64,000 bases of DNA, taken from Pollenia angustigena (taxonomy: Eukaryota > Arthropoda > Insecta > Diptera > Polleniidae). Numbering within the stretch: position 1 is the stretch's first letter; the number at the start of each line of letters is the position of its first letter. The stretch is from contig OV884060.1 in NCBI GenBank assembly GCA_930367215.1, positions 102,882,151 through 102,946,150 on the forward strand, in the 5' to 3' direction. Of the stretch, positions 40,791-51,740 are shown piece after piece. Below the pieces are notes generated by a model. That model made no database searches and had not been told where the DNA came from. It saw only the letters and a list, made by a program, of their open reading frames with translations. Both the position numbers and the translations under genes were made by a program.

Positions 40791-43700
40791 AGCGTTTCTT
40801 GAAAAAATTTTTTTTTAAATGTTCTTATTTTAAATGTTCTTATTCCTTTATTTTTTTATATTTGTTGTCTTTTTGAAAATATAAAAAATTTAAAGTAAAA
40901 AATACAAACAATCGTTTATATTATTAAATAAAACAATTAATTTTACAAAAGACAACTAAAAAATAAGTGAAAAGAGTGCAACAGTTTATAGTTAAAGCTC
41001 GGATTTTTTTTATATTTATTGCCTTATCCACTTATTTTATAAGTGCGAAAATCTAGTAAAAAGTTGCAAAAATGTGCAATGTACCAGAAAATTTCTGGAT
41101 CGAATGTTGCCATATGGTCCCATAAGGACTACGTAATCAGTATCAAGTCAATTGTTTTAATGCAACTGGGGGACTCTCGATGACAAACAGATGCTTAATG
41201 TCTACAGCATTATTAACATTTCCTTCAGGGTAGCGTCTGACAAACAAACAATATCACAACAAAACTTGCGACCATAAATATTTTTCACTCGAAGCCTATT
41301 ACAGAACACGTATAGAACCCATAAACAACAGAGAAACTGATACAAACATCCATACATATGGCCATTGGCCAATGTATTTTGCACTGTTGGCATATAAATA
41401 ACAAAAATGCACACTCTCGGTTTAGAGACTTATTCACAAAACAATCTATAGTACAAGAAAATGTATAACGTCTCATGATGGTTCTCATACCCCTCCCTGT
41501 TCGACAACGTCTACAGTTGGCGTCTTTCATTGTGCGTGGACATGTATTTAATTTAATGGTAGTAACTGCGGGTATTTGCACTTGAAATTTAAATTAATGA
41601 TTCCCTTCAACATGTTTACACCTCATCTACTTTCACAGTCACCTAAAATATCTTTTGACCTCTCGCGCTAAGGATATCGTCCTTTCTTTATGTACACATC
41701 CTTATATTTATGTGAGTGTGTTTCGGTATGACGTGAGATTGTATTTTATAGCAATTTTATTTTAAATAAATGTGTACAAGTATGTTTTCTTTTTTTTATA
41801 CTCTTCTGCACCACAAGTGGCAAGAGAATATATAAGTTTGTCATGCCGTTTGAAAATTCAACACTACTGAACTTAGAGCCAATCTATATATTTTTAAAAG
41901 TGAAGAAGCGCCTGTTTTCATGTTTGTTCCCTGCAGGCTCCAAAGCTACTAAGCGGATTTTCCTGAAGCTTGCACAGTGGTTAATGGCTACAATTAAAGT
42001 TGAATTTGAGACAAATAATGACAAAATTGTTTTTTGTATGCATATCTGGAGAACGGCGATAGTCAAATTGTCCAAATTTGCTGCAGAGAGCTTGATTATC
42101 AATACACAACATCTGTCAAAAAGTTTGCGTGGTACCTTTCATTCAAGGACAATAGAGATTTATAAGTGTTCACGAAACTTACAGCGACAGTATTCCAATT
42201 TTGTACAAACATTAAAGCTTAATACTTCGGTTTCAATATAAATAAGCGTTTTATCGGAAAAAATTAAAAACAGTGGTTGTTTTTTGATTATATCTTAGCC
42301 ACTTGTGGGGTGACCTGGCTGAATTTCAGAAAGAGTCTATGCCGGACCAATTGTGATATAATTAATTAATATCCTAGTTCACAGCGCAGTTTGGTTTTTC
42401 GAACAACTTATTTTAACATACACACGGACAGACGGATATTGTTAAATCCACCTTGCTGCTCTTAAGGACCCAGAATATACGTTTATACCGAAACCTTTGT
42501 TTTTGAAATCTTCTTTGAATCTATGAACTTTATTTATACCACTTCATCTTAGTTAAACTTAATATAATACTGCTAGTGAAAATGACAAAAATGCTTAGAG
42601 ATGACATTTTTCTCTCCAGAATAATGGTTTTATTACTTTTAAAATAATGCAAATGAACTGCTTAATCTTATATACAATGCACACATACCATATGAGCTAA
42701 GATAATCTAATATGGCGCTGATATTTCTTTTATATAAAGAATCGGCTTATTATTTCCACACAAATATCCTCCCGAATTTAGGGGTTGGGTGGGAAAAACC
42801 AAGCTAGGTTTATGTAATTGAGCTCAAATACTCTCTATATATGAGATTCGTTTGGTTTTAAAAATATATCGACCTATTATTTCCCCTAGCGCCCATACAC
42901 TAGTAGCTAGGGAGCAATTAGGTTTTCAATAATATGGTGAAGGGGATATAAGATTCGGCACAGTCGAATATACAGGGCTCTTTTACTTTTTATTTTTTGC
43001 TGTGTTATAAATGGTTTTAAACACACTTTACAGAAGGAATAGCAAATGAAAAAATCATCATTTATTGGCTTGTGTTGGTATTTTATCGTTTAAATACCGA
43101 AATAAATAATTTTAGAAAAAAAACGAAAAACAATATTACAGTATAAAATGCTTGTATGTATTTCGGTGAGATTGTAAAACATTTTTGTCAATCTTATATT
43201 TGAAAATATTGCTTACAATTTTTATTCTCATTCGATATTCTTTCGATTTCAATTTAGTTCTGTTAAATGAATCGTGCATATTAATGGGTCGATTAGGAAT
43301 GGCAACAGAACTGGCATTGTACTGTCAGTTGCCAAATTAATATAACGTATGTCAACTGTCAGCCAACAGCTTTTTATTTCTGTTGCCATATTGTTAACAT
43401 ATTGGCAACCTTAAGCTGATGGTTGCTACTTATATTTTTTTATCATAAAAATAATGATATTCATTAGGTATCACAGATTTTAATTCTTGTAGATTCCATC
43501 TACTGGTGGATATTGGAAGATATTATTGATGAAGTGATTGTTGTTCTGTATATCCTGGGTATTTTTTCATAATTATTGGAAGATCTTTGTACTCATCATT
43601 AAAACTGACTTTTTATTTTACAGTACCATTGGGTTTTCTAGGACGACTACTGAAAACGGGTATTATATTTTCATCGTTGAAATTTTATTTTATATTCTAA

Positions 43701-44376
43701 GTTTTCGGTATCAAACGGTGTGCTTATTTTTTTTGCCACAAACTATTACACTTTTTCGCACTTCTTTCGTTATATTTATATAATCATGTGGTAAATATAT
43801 GGATTTGTTCTTCAACTTTTTTTAAATTTTTGCCCTTTTCCAGATATTTTTGCTCAATAATTTTTTGGTTTTCTATTGAGAAATTAGACAAGGCATTTGC
43901 GAGAAAATGGTTCCGATTTTGGTTGCCGCAATCATCGGAATAAATAACTTCAGGCAGTGTGTCTTAAGATGTTGCAGTATTATTGAAATAAATGTGGATG
44001 CTGAAAGATCACCGTTAGTTTCGCTACACCAATAATTAAGTAAAGTTCTGCACCTGCAAGCGTTGTTTATAATAAATGGCAGATCCGTTAATATTGGGAT
44101 ATGGCTTGATTAATTGAGCATCCATTTATGTCTCATGTCGAGCTTGTTCTTTTTTTAAAATGTTTTCATTATAAAATTCAGTTGAAATCTGCTTAACTTA
44201 GAAAACAAAACATATATCACTTTGATCTTTTCGAGGCATAAGTAAAGCTAAGTTTTTTTCTTTAAAATAATTTGAAAAAGTAAACATTGAAAGCGGTTGC
44301 ACTTGCTTATAACAACACAAACTATTTAGGAAATTATTGTAATTTTATTTTATTATGATATATTGGTATTACTCAA
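40791..44376. other. non-coding; old dispersed repeats
   Basis: At 42288-42500 there is a diverged copy of the ATCTCAGCCA...ACCCAGAATATA repeat of 25080. A short hairpin ATGGCAACAGAA / TTCTGTTGCCAT spans 43294-43391. The 132-codon frame at 41843-42241 has no recognisable domain. No other structure found. Confidence 0.4.
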
Positions 44377-45201
44377 TTATGTATGGAACAAAATATCGGC
44401 CAAATGGGCGCCGCGACCACGGCGGCACACCTCCATCCGATGGTCCAAATTTTCGATGACCCTGAGGCATAATGGAGGTTCTATGCCGTTAATGTGCCGA
44501 ATTATCTCATCCTTTAGCTCTTGAATTGTTGCTGGCTTATCGAGGTACACCTTTTCTTTCAAATAACCCCAAAGAAAAAAGTCCAACGGTGTCAAATCAC
44601 ATGATCTTGGCGGCCAATTGACATCGCCATTACGTGAGATAACACGGCCATTGAATTTGTTGCGCAAAAGAGCCATTGTTTCGTTAGCTGTGTGGCAAGT
44701 GGCACCGTCCTGCTGAAACCACATATCGTCCACATCCATATCTTCCAATTCGGGCCATAAAAAGTTCGTTATCATCTCACGATAGCGAACACCATTCACA
44801 GTAACTGCCTGACCGGCCTCATTTTGGAAAAAATACGGCCCGATGATGCCGCCAGCACAAAAACCGCACCAAACAGTCACTCTTTGTGGGTGCATTGGTT
44901 TTTCGACAATCACTCTTGGATTCTCATTCGCCCAAATGCGGCAATTCTGTTTATTGGCGAATCCACTGAGGTGAAAATGTGCCTCATCACTGAAGATGAA
45001 GTGCACGATATGCATTTTGATTTGAACGCCCATTTTCATAATAAGTCTGGATAACTTTAACACGTTGTTGGATTGTGTTTCTCTCCATGGTTCAAATTGA
45101 GTAAGTCTGAAATAGAGAAATGTCAAATAAAATTCGGAAAAAAACTTGGCGCTTAGATGTGGTTCACATTCAACATCGGCCCTTACAATTTAACCACCCT
45201 T
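44377..45201 (-). pseudogene. mariner-like transposase, internally deleted
   Basis: The catalytic domain is well kept on the minus strand: SDEAHFHLSGFANKQNCRIW (first Asp, residue 47 of the open frame), MWFQQDGATCHTANETMALL (second Asp, 140) and WPPRSCDLTPLDFFLWGYLK (third Asp, 177), with 36 residues between the last two. The true start is an ATG at 45088 (MERNTIQQRVKVIQTYYENG, first helix-turn-helix), in another frame. The rest of the DNA-binding domain is deleted near 45010, where this frame jumps to the catalytic domain, so the first ~43 residues of the long frame are out of frame. The right end (minus strand AAAGGGTGGTTAAATT next to TA at 45202) matches the relic at 1090. The left end was not found. 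Confidence 0.85.
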
Positions 45202-45681
45202 TAATTACATTTTAAGACATAGTCTCTGTAAATATCGCTGCTTCTTCGACAGTATTGACTCTCCATTTTTTCCAAATTGTCAATTAATTCTTTAAGGTGT
45301 ATATTAACATGAGTTTGGCGCCGCCAATCAGATTTCGTTTTGAACTTCTTAATCATTATCCAACGTCTAAGCATTGAAGAAGGGTTGGCATGAGTCGAGA
45401 GAAACATCCTCTGACATACCTGCAATTTTTTGTCTTATTGTGGTAATTTGAAAACAAAACTTTTCTGCCTTTTGGAGTTTGTTGTAGTCTCGCGCTGTTT
45501 ATTTGAAACAGTGACATGACCTTGAACAAGTAAGTGCCTTTTTCTCTTCCAAACTCATATTCCAAAACCACTCACATAAACCCTGTCTTGCAGCACTATC
45601 AAAATGTTGACAATATCTATTTTGTACTTTGAGACATGTTTTCACGTTAATCTGTGTCAAGATAGAAACTTTTAAAAACAT
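45201..45681 (-). pseudogene. N-terminal part of the same transposase-like family as 32875-33947
   Basis: Three minus-strand frames read in order: CLKVQNRYCQHFDSAARQGL with EWFWNMSLEEKKA, then VCQRMFLSTHANPSSMLRRW, then THVNIHLKELIDNLEKMESQ and YCRRSSDIYRDYV. In the wider family these blocks precede the SKMYSTY-type block seen at 32880, so this is the N-terminal half of another copy. It is broken by at least two frameshifts and cut off where the mariner relic begins. Confidence 0.5.
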
Positions 45682-46164
45682 ATTTCAAATCAGCGTATTA
45701 ATATTTATCAGAAAAGTTGAATTCGTTTAAAAAAATTTACGTTCTTACAAATGTTTAATATACGACTGGAATGAACATCGCGCAAATACATTGCAGATAA
45801 ACCATTTTGCCTTCTAAAAAAGTGTGTATGTAGATAAACCAAACGAAATATGTGAATGACTCGCAAATAAATCAACATTTTGATCAGAAATGCATACATT
45901 AGGAAAAGTGCATCACAGGCATCAAAAACTCATTTAACAAAATCTGCAGATAAACCATTTTGGATAAACGCCGTTGATATATTTTTTAAGTTTGTGTAAT
46001 ATATCTTTAATTTTAGATCTTTAAATGCTAAAAATAACAACTCGAAAACAGTTTAAGCTTTTAATCAATAATAATAAAATTGCTCGTGTCGTTCGGTCTT
46101 TTGGGGAAGCAAAATCCAGCACTGAAAGCGTACCGCAGAACAGCGGCAAGTGTGGGTACATTTA

Positions 46165-46360
46165 AAGGCAACATTTAGGAGACAAATGTCTCACAACAAA
46201 AAATTGTATACACTACCGGCCCAGAACCATCAGAGGAAATAAGTTTGGCCCCGATTGAACATGTTACAGCCGAGCTTGTACAGATCGAGCTGGCAGTAAA
46301 TCCATTGTAAATCTTTAGGGAAAACTTAGCTGAGGTTTTCAAACAAGATACTGACATCTG
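46165..46360 (+). pseudogene. short coding-like fragment, unknown protein
   Basis: In one plus-strand frame: TNVSQQKIVYTTGPEPSEEI, SLAPIEHVTAELVQIELAVN, a stop at 46307, then IFRENLAEVFKQDTDI and a stop. The acidic mixed composition differs from chance frames in this AT-rich DNA. Possibly a decayed TE or host exon; no family recognised. The minus-strand frame over the same bases is its shadow. Confidence 0.25.
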
Positions 46361-47047
46361 AGAAATAATGGCTTTCAGAAGGCCTGCTTACTACTTCTTT
46401 TTACCGATGGGTATGTTTATTTTGATGAAATATTTTCGTTTTTGTTATTAGTCCTTTAAAATAAAAAATTTTGTTAAAAATGTTGTTTAACTTTACTAAA
46501 ATTTTAGAGATCTTAAATGATTTTTCAAAGGGGTTAATCTAATCTTATAATGCAAATAAACATATAGTCAAACGTTATTGATTATTTGAAGATTTGGGTT
46601 TTTCAATTAATTACATTCATCTAAAGATATGATTTTCCTACTAAAACCCGAAAATGCAACAATAAATTTCGGAATGGGTTTACTCCGAAAACTGTAATGA
46701 CAATGTTTTTCTTAAGATATTAATTAAAATTTTTTTTGTTATTTCTTCTGTTATATTAATAGGGTATTACAAATTTAGAAAAAAAAACTCTGCTTCAATA
46801 AGTCAAATGGTTTAAGAGATATACAGTTTTATGTGCCGCCTGAACACTCTGTATTTTTGTACCTGAGCCCTTTTCAAAATAAATTGTTTTATTTTAAAAA
46901 CATATAAACGCCCTTGCAAATAGACTGTCAAAAATTGTATCAACATTTTTTTACACAAACTTGGTAAATTTGCCTAACAATTGGTTAAATTTTATCCAAT
47001 AAAAAATAAATGAAAATTTAGAACAGAATTTAGTATACAGAGTGGCC
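46361..47047. other. non-coding stretch
   Basis: No recognisable coding sequence or repeat. Confidence 0.4.
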
Positions 47048-47814
47048 TTAAGATAAAAAGTGTAACGGATAAACGACGTTTTTCGTTTTTTCATTTGGTG
47101 TGCTAACGTAGAGATTTTTCGGTTTTCCAACTCTGGAGCAAGCAACATATAGTTGGTCGTGTGATAAACAGGAATTTTCTAAGTTCAAACCAGCAACACT
47201 GAGCGATTGGCTTTGAGCCTTGTTGAAGGTTATGGCAAAAGCCAGACGCAGTGGAAACTGTTATCGCTTGAAGCCGAAAGGTAAGTCGGTTGAAGTCATT
47301 GGAGTCCGTGGTATCAGGAAATCTTCTCCTTTACATATGCCGTTGATAATTGTGGTTTCAAATAAATTAGGCGATTGTTTTATAGCAGCAAGTCTTGTTC
47401 CGTCGCAAAATTTTGGTGGATCTAAGTTGCGAATGACAATCAATGGTGAGCGAACTTTTAAAGTTAAGATATGTGGCGGCATCCCAGATAGTTCCAAAGA
47501 GTTCAGAAACTCTACTGGATAGTTGACAGCTTGTTCCTCGCATATAATTGTGTCAATCGATTTGTACTTGATAGCTTCGCCGGGTAGTTTCAACTGAATT
47601 AGATTGTTTATTTTGTTGACACCCTCATTTGTCGGAGATCAAATTGCTCGTTCGCAAAGCTAATCACGTTTTTTGAAATTATTTGCAACATCGGGAAAAA
47701 CTCTCTGTACAACATTTTGAATCGATGACTGCATTTGACAAAAATTAAGCGGAATACCTATTTCTCGTGTAATTGGATCGAGCGGAAGTTTCCCATCTCC
47801 CATATCCAAAAGCA
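47048..47814 (-). pseudogene. Helitron Pif1-like helicase, C-terminal relic
   Basis: On the minus strand, in one continuous frame with three stops: LLLDMGDGKLPLDPITREIG, VVQRVFPDVANNFKKRD, the substrate-binding part NYPVEFLNSLELSGMPPHIL and SPLIVIRNLDPPKFCDGTRL, motif V LAFAITFNKAQSQSLSVAGL and motif VI DQLYVACSRVGKP. These are the last motifs of the SF1B helicase domain found in Helitron Rep-helicase proteins (and Pif1). The stops fall in FKKRD*, ERAI* and FKR*. Everything upstream (Rep/HUH domain, Walker motifs) is missing; the break coincides with an inverted-repeat element at 47813. A helicase of this kind unwinds DNA during rolling-circle transposition. Confidence 0.85.
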
Positions 47815-48049
47815 GGGGTCTAATCACCGCATTCGATACTATCGTATCGAATAAACTATCGAAATGTGTTGCATACGATAGACACTGACGTATCGAATGA
47901 AAACTCGATAAATGTTATGTCGAGTTACTCGATATCGAATGCTATTATTTCAAATTAAATACATTTCATTCGATATCAAGTTTCATGATACCAATATAAA
48001 TAATTTCGATCAATTTTGCTCGATATCGTATGCGGTGTTTAGACCCCAG
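47813..48049. mobile_element. 237-bp inverted-repeat element with CGATAT-rich interior
   Basis: Ends CAGGGGTCTAATCACCGCAT and inverted ATGCGGTGTTTAGACCCCAG. The interior is full of CGATAT/TCGAAT words, the look of hAT-type MITEs. No 8-bp duplication found. It truncates the helicase relic. Confidence 0.65.
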
Positions 48050-48109
48050 TTTGGCGAATAATCGAGCAGTAGTACCTTAGAGTAAATGTACGCGCATATT
48101 TGTCGTTAG

Positions 48110-48445
48110 GCATCTAGCTATGTGAAAAAATTCCTTAAAATCTGTGAGGTAGCTCCAGAGGGGCGGAAATTTTCCCCACCTCCCCTCGTGATCCTATTTA
48201 AAAAAATGTATAACTTGTTTGTACATATAAATAGTCATCCATCTATGTTTAAAATTACATTAAAATCTGTGAGATAACTCCGGAGGGGAATTAATTGCCC
48301 CAAAACTCCCCTCGTGGCCCGAGTTTTGAAAAAATGTATAGCGTAAAACCATCTTAACTTCCCCCTGTGGTCCTATTTTTTAAAAAATTTATTGCTAGAG
48401 TGTCCATATATGTAGCGATCTATCTGTTAAAATCCATCAGGTAGT
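48110..48445. repeat. degenerate tandem repeat, ~130-bp period
   Basis: Three diverged units share AAAATCTGTGAGRTARCTCC, GAGGGG, CCCCTCGTGGNCC and AAAAAATGTATA blocks (about 48150, 48268 and 48430). Confidence 0.5.
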
Positions 48446-49321
48446 TTCGGGCACCAAAACAAAACTAAAAATTTTTTTTATTTAAACCTTTCTTCGAAAT
48501 TATACAATAATTTAAGATCCGAAATATTGGCACATGTTTGCTGGTCTATTTGTTAATATGTACTGCTTTTTTACTTAATTTAAGACTCTTTGTAAACTTT
48601 TACTTATATTCAAATGTTGTTAATATATTTTTACAAAAGCCAATTTTAATTATAAAACCATAACAATTATTTATAGCAAAAACTTTCCTTCAAGCAAACA
48701 TGTTATTGCAAAGTGTCAATTATTCCGAATTTCACACACGCAAACATAAATATGTATAATACGTATGTATTTTATATTTACATTTGTATGTAAAATGTAC
48801 ATAAATAAGAATGAAAGTTCTATTTTGTAACTTTTAAATTTGTGTGTGTGTGTGTTTTCTTTATTTTTTTTTTTTTTTTTTTGGTAAAATAAAATGGAAA
48901 TAAAAATGAATACCTGTGACCATTCTAATGAAGAAGGATTTTCATACTCTGAAAAAAAGAAAATAAAAAATTCCATAAATTATAATTTTTCACATGTTGT
49001 CAGAAGCCGAAAATAAAAACTTTCAAGCAATTAAATGTTGAAAATAGCAAAATTAAAACAACAATATTAAAAAAATTGTATGAAAGTAACAAATATTAAT
49101 TAAAATTTATATTAAAAACTATAACTACTCATATACAGTAGTGGGCAAAACATCTACACAATATTAGTGTGACCAGAACCTTAAAAATTTTAAGCTAAGT
49201 TGGCTTAAAAATACAACCTTCGTGTATACCAAATAATGTAAAGTTCGACTTTAATGTTTGTCGTTTACAAACGGGCTTTAAAAACATTCGTATATTTTAT
49301 AAAAATGTTAATAGAAAAATA
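48446..49321. other. non-coding; microsatellite (TG)n
   Basis: A short TG run at about 48842-48855 followed by a T run. No coding sequence. Confidence 0.4.
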
Positions 49322-49573
49322 ATTCTGTGGCATTTTGACAAAACATCTTAAGTCGAGATAAGATACCAAAAAAGTTTTTAAGAAAAACTCGGTGAAAAAA
49401 ATAATTTTTATTAAATAATAAAATAAACCAAATTAAAGAAACATTTCGTTGATAATACAAAATTATAAAAACGCAAACAAAAATGTTTTTTGAATGAAAA
49501 TTCGTATGATTAACAACAATTTTGTCAACGTTTTAAATTTAACTTTATATGTTTTGTAAAAAGGCCACAGAAT
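49322..49573. mobile_element. 252-bp MITE, ATTCTGTGGC ends, TA target
   Basis: Inverted ends ATTCTGTGGCATTTTGACAA (49322) and TTGTAAAAAGGCCACAGAAT (49573); ~25-bp TIR with few mismatches; TA on both sides (49320-49321, 49574-49575). AT-rich interior. Tc1/mariner-type. Confidence 0.75.
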
Positions 49574-50349
49574 TAAACAAATAAAAAATGTGCCAAGAAC
49601 AAAATATTATTATCATTATTCTTTACATTCTTAATATATTATTCGTGTTAAACATTTTTCTCGCCCCGTTGTTATTCATGAGTTTATTTGACATTTCAAA
49701 GCAGGAACTTTCTCACAGAAGTTTTACTGACACGCCTTTTTTGTAAATTGGCGAGTAATTTCCTTACGTGATAGCTAATTATCGCCAAAAATAGTACAGC
49801 CGCAATTTAATGAAAAAAAAAACAGTTATTTGTTTCAATTTATGGCATTTTTGTTTCATTTCTCACAACTCACGCGAGAGTTACAGAACATGGGCACAGC
49901 TTTCAGCAAAATTATTTTTTTTTAAATGTTTGCTTTGCTGACTGTTAAAGCAGAAAAAATACACATGGTTAGATTTAGCATATAATTAAATCTCTCGTTT
50001 TTGGCCTTTGCTTTTATTATTCTATGGCAAAGTGTTAAGTTAGTCATCGTTCAGAATTGCAAGTTTTGGTGCAGTTATTCTGGAGTTTATTGGTGTGAAA
50101 GGGGAGGAGTACTCAGTTTCATGTACTTAGCAATTCTGTTTTGTTTTTTAAATCTCACACTTGTCAACTTGAAGTTGAATTTTAAAAAATTTCAAGTCTG
50201 GACGATGACTTAGCATTCAAAAGCACTGTTTCTTAATTTGCTGCAAAAAATTTTAGCAAAGCATAAATTTTATTGCTTTTGCTATTTTAAAGTAATTTTT
50301 TGCAAAATTTCGGTTGCAATGGCAACGATTTCATTTCGAAAGTTAGTTT

Positions 50350-50541
50350 TTAGTTTAAGCAAGTTTTTTTTGGCTTATTAACAGACACTCTTTCTTTAAA
50401 ATATATCCAAAGCAAACTGTCTGGAGCTGTTAAATCCGGTGAACGTGAAGCCAAGTTAAAATTGCTTGTGCTCGAAATAATGGGTTCCCTTAACAAACAA
50501 TCGAGTAACATGCCAAACCAGAAAAGTGGAAGGTTTGCCAT
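50350..50541 (-). pseudogene. Tc1/mariner-type transposase C-terminal scrap
   Basis: The minus-strand frame contains LASRSPDLTAPDSLLWIYFK and ERVSVNKP, the region around the third catalytic Asp of a mariner-like transposase (compare WPPRSCDLTPLDFFLWGYLK at 44.6 kb). Nothing readable on either side. Dead fragment. Confidence 0.55.
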
Positions 50542-50929
50542 AGCTGTAGTGCGATTCTCTATTCAATTTTAACATAATTTAAATTGTTAAAAATATTTAA
50601 CAGCAAAGTTAACGTAAATTTTATTTAGTAACTTTTTTAACAATAACGTTTACTGCTAAGTTCTATCTTAACGTCAGGTATTTAAGTTATCTTAACGGCA
50701 AAATATTTTTCATTGTTCATTTTTAAATTCGTAGTTATTAAAAAAAACAAACAAACAAAAAATTTGGCGAATAAAAGCCTCATTAACATTTTTAAAATTC
50801 ACGTTATTTACATAAATTTTGCAAAAATAATATTAAACAATTTGGTTTTTTTTGCGAATTTACCAAAAAGCATTAAAAATATTACATTTTAGATGCAGCT
50901 TATGGAAATCACTAAAAGTGTTTTATTTT

Positions 50930-51740
50930 CTACACAAAAAATAAGTGGTAGACTTTCCAATCATGTTAGCTAATTTTTGCAAATTTCCACTAATTTAGCA
51001 ATTTTTACCGAATTTTTGCTATTCCTTATAAATAGTTTAAGTGACTTCAAATCAATTTTATGGTTTGGTTGAAGTATTAAAAAATTTCGCGAATTTTCGC
51101 TGTTTTTGCATTTTTTTTTTTTTTTGTTATTTTCCGACATTTTGTTTTTTTGCTTCTCTCCAAGTTTGCAATTATTCGCGAATTATAGCCACGTTCGCGG
51201 TAGAAGCTTTTTATTCCTGTAAGTTTTCTGATTCTTTACAGCTTGAACGATTTTTAATAAATAGTAGACTTTGCCATCATTTCGCTGTTAACAAATATTT
51301 GAGAATTTCCCCTAATTTAGCATTTTTTACCGGATTTTTGCCATTCCTTATAGTTTAAGTGAATTTAAATAAATTTTATGGTTTGTTCGAAATATTAAAA
51401 AATTTCGCGAATTTTCGAAATTTTATATATTCCGACAACTTGTTTTTTAAGCGATTTCAAATAAATTTTAAGGTTTTTTTCCAAGTTTGCAATTTTTCGC
51501 GAATTTTATCCATGTTCGCGTTATAAGCGATTTTTTCCTGTGGTTCTTTAGAGCTTTAACGATTTTAAATATATACCCGCTGTTTGCAAATTTTTGCGAA
51601 TTTCCGCTAGTTTAACAATTTTTACCGTATTTTTGCAATTCCTTATAGTTTTAGCGACTTTTAATCAATTTTATGGCTTTTTTGAAATGTTAAAAATTTT
51701 CGCTATTTTTGCAAATATTCCGATTTTTTGCAATTTTCGC
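50930..51740. repeat. satellite-like tandem repeat, ~300-320 bp period
   Basis: Blocks recur in the same order: TTTTACCG (51003, 51325, 51620), ATTCCTTATA, AATTTTATGG and TTTCGCGAATTTTCG. Spacings are 322 and 295 bp, about 2.5 diverged units. Sub-blocks with GCGAATTTT also recur within the unit, so it may itself be composite. The frame at 51041-51358 is a by-product. Confidence 0.7.

Noticed and set aside
41843..42241. 132-codon plus-strand frame
   Set aside because: No known motif; it leads into a diverged dispersed repeat and shows no gene context.
46175..46357. 60-codon minus-strand frame
   Set aside because: The opposite strand gives the more protein-like reading; this is its shadow.
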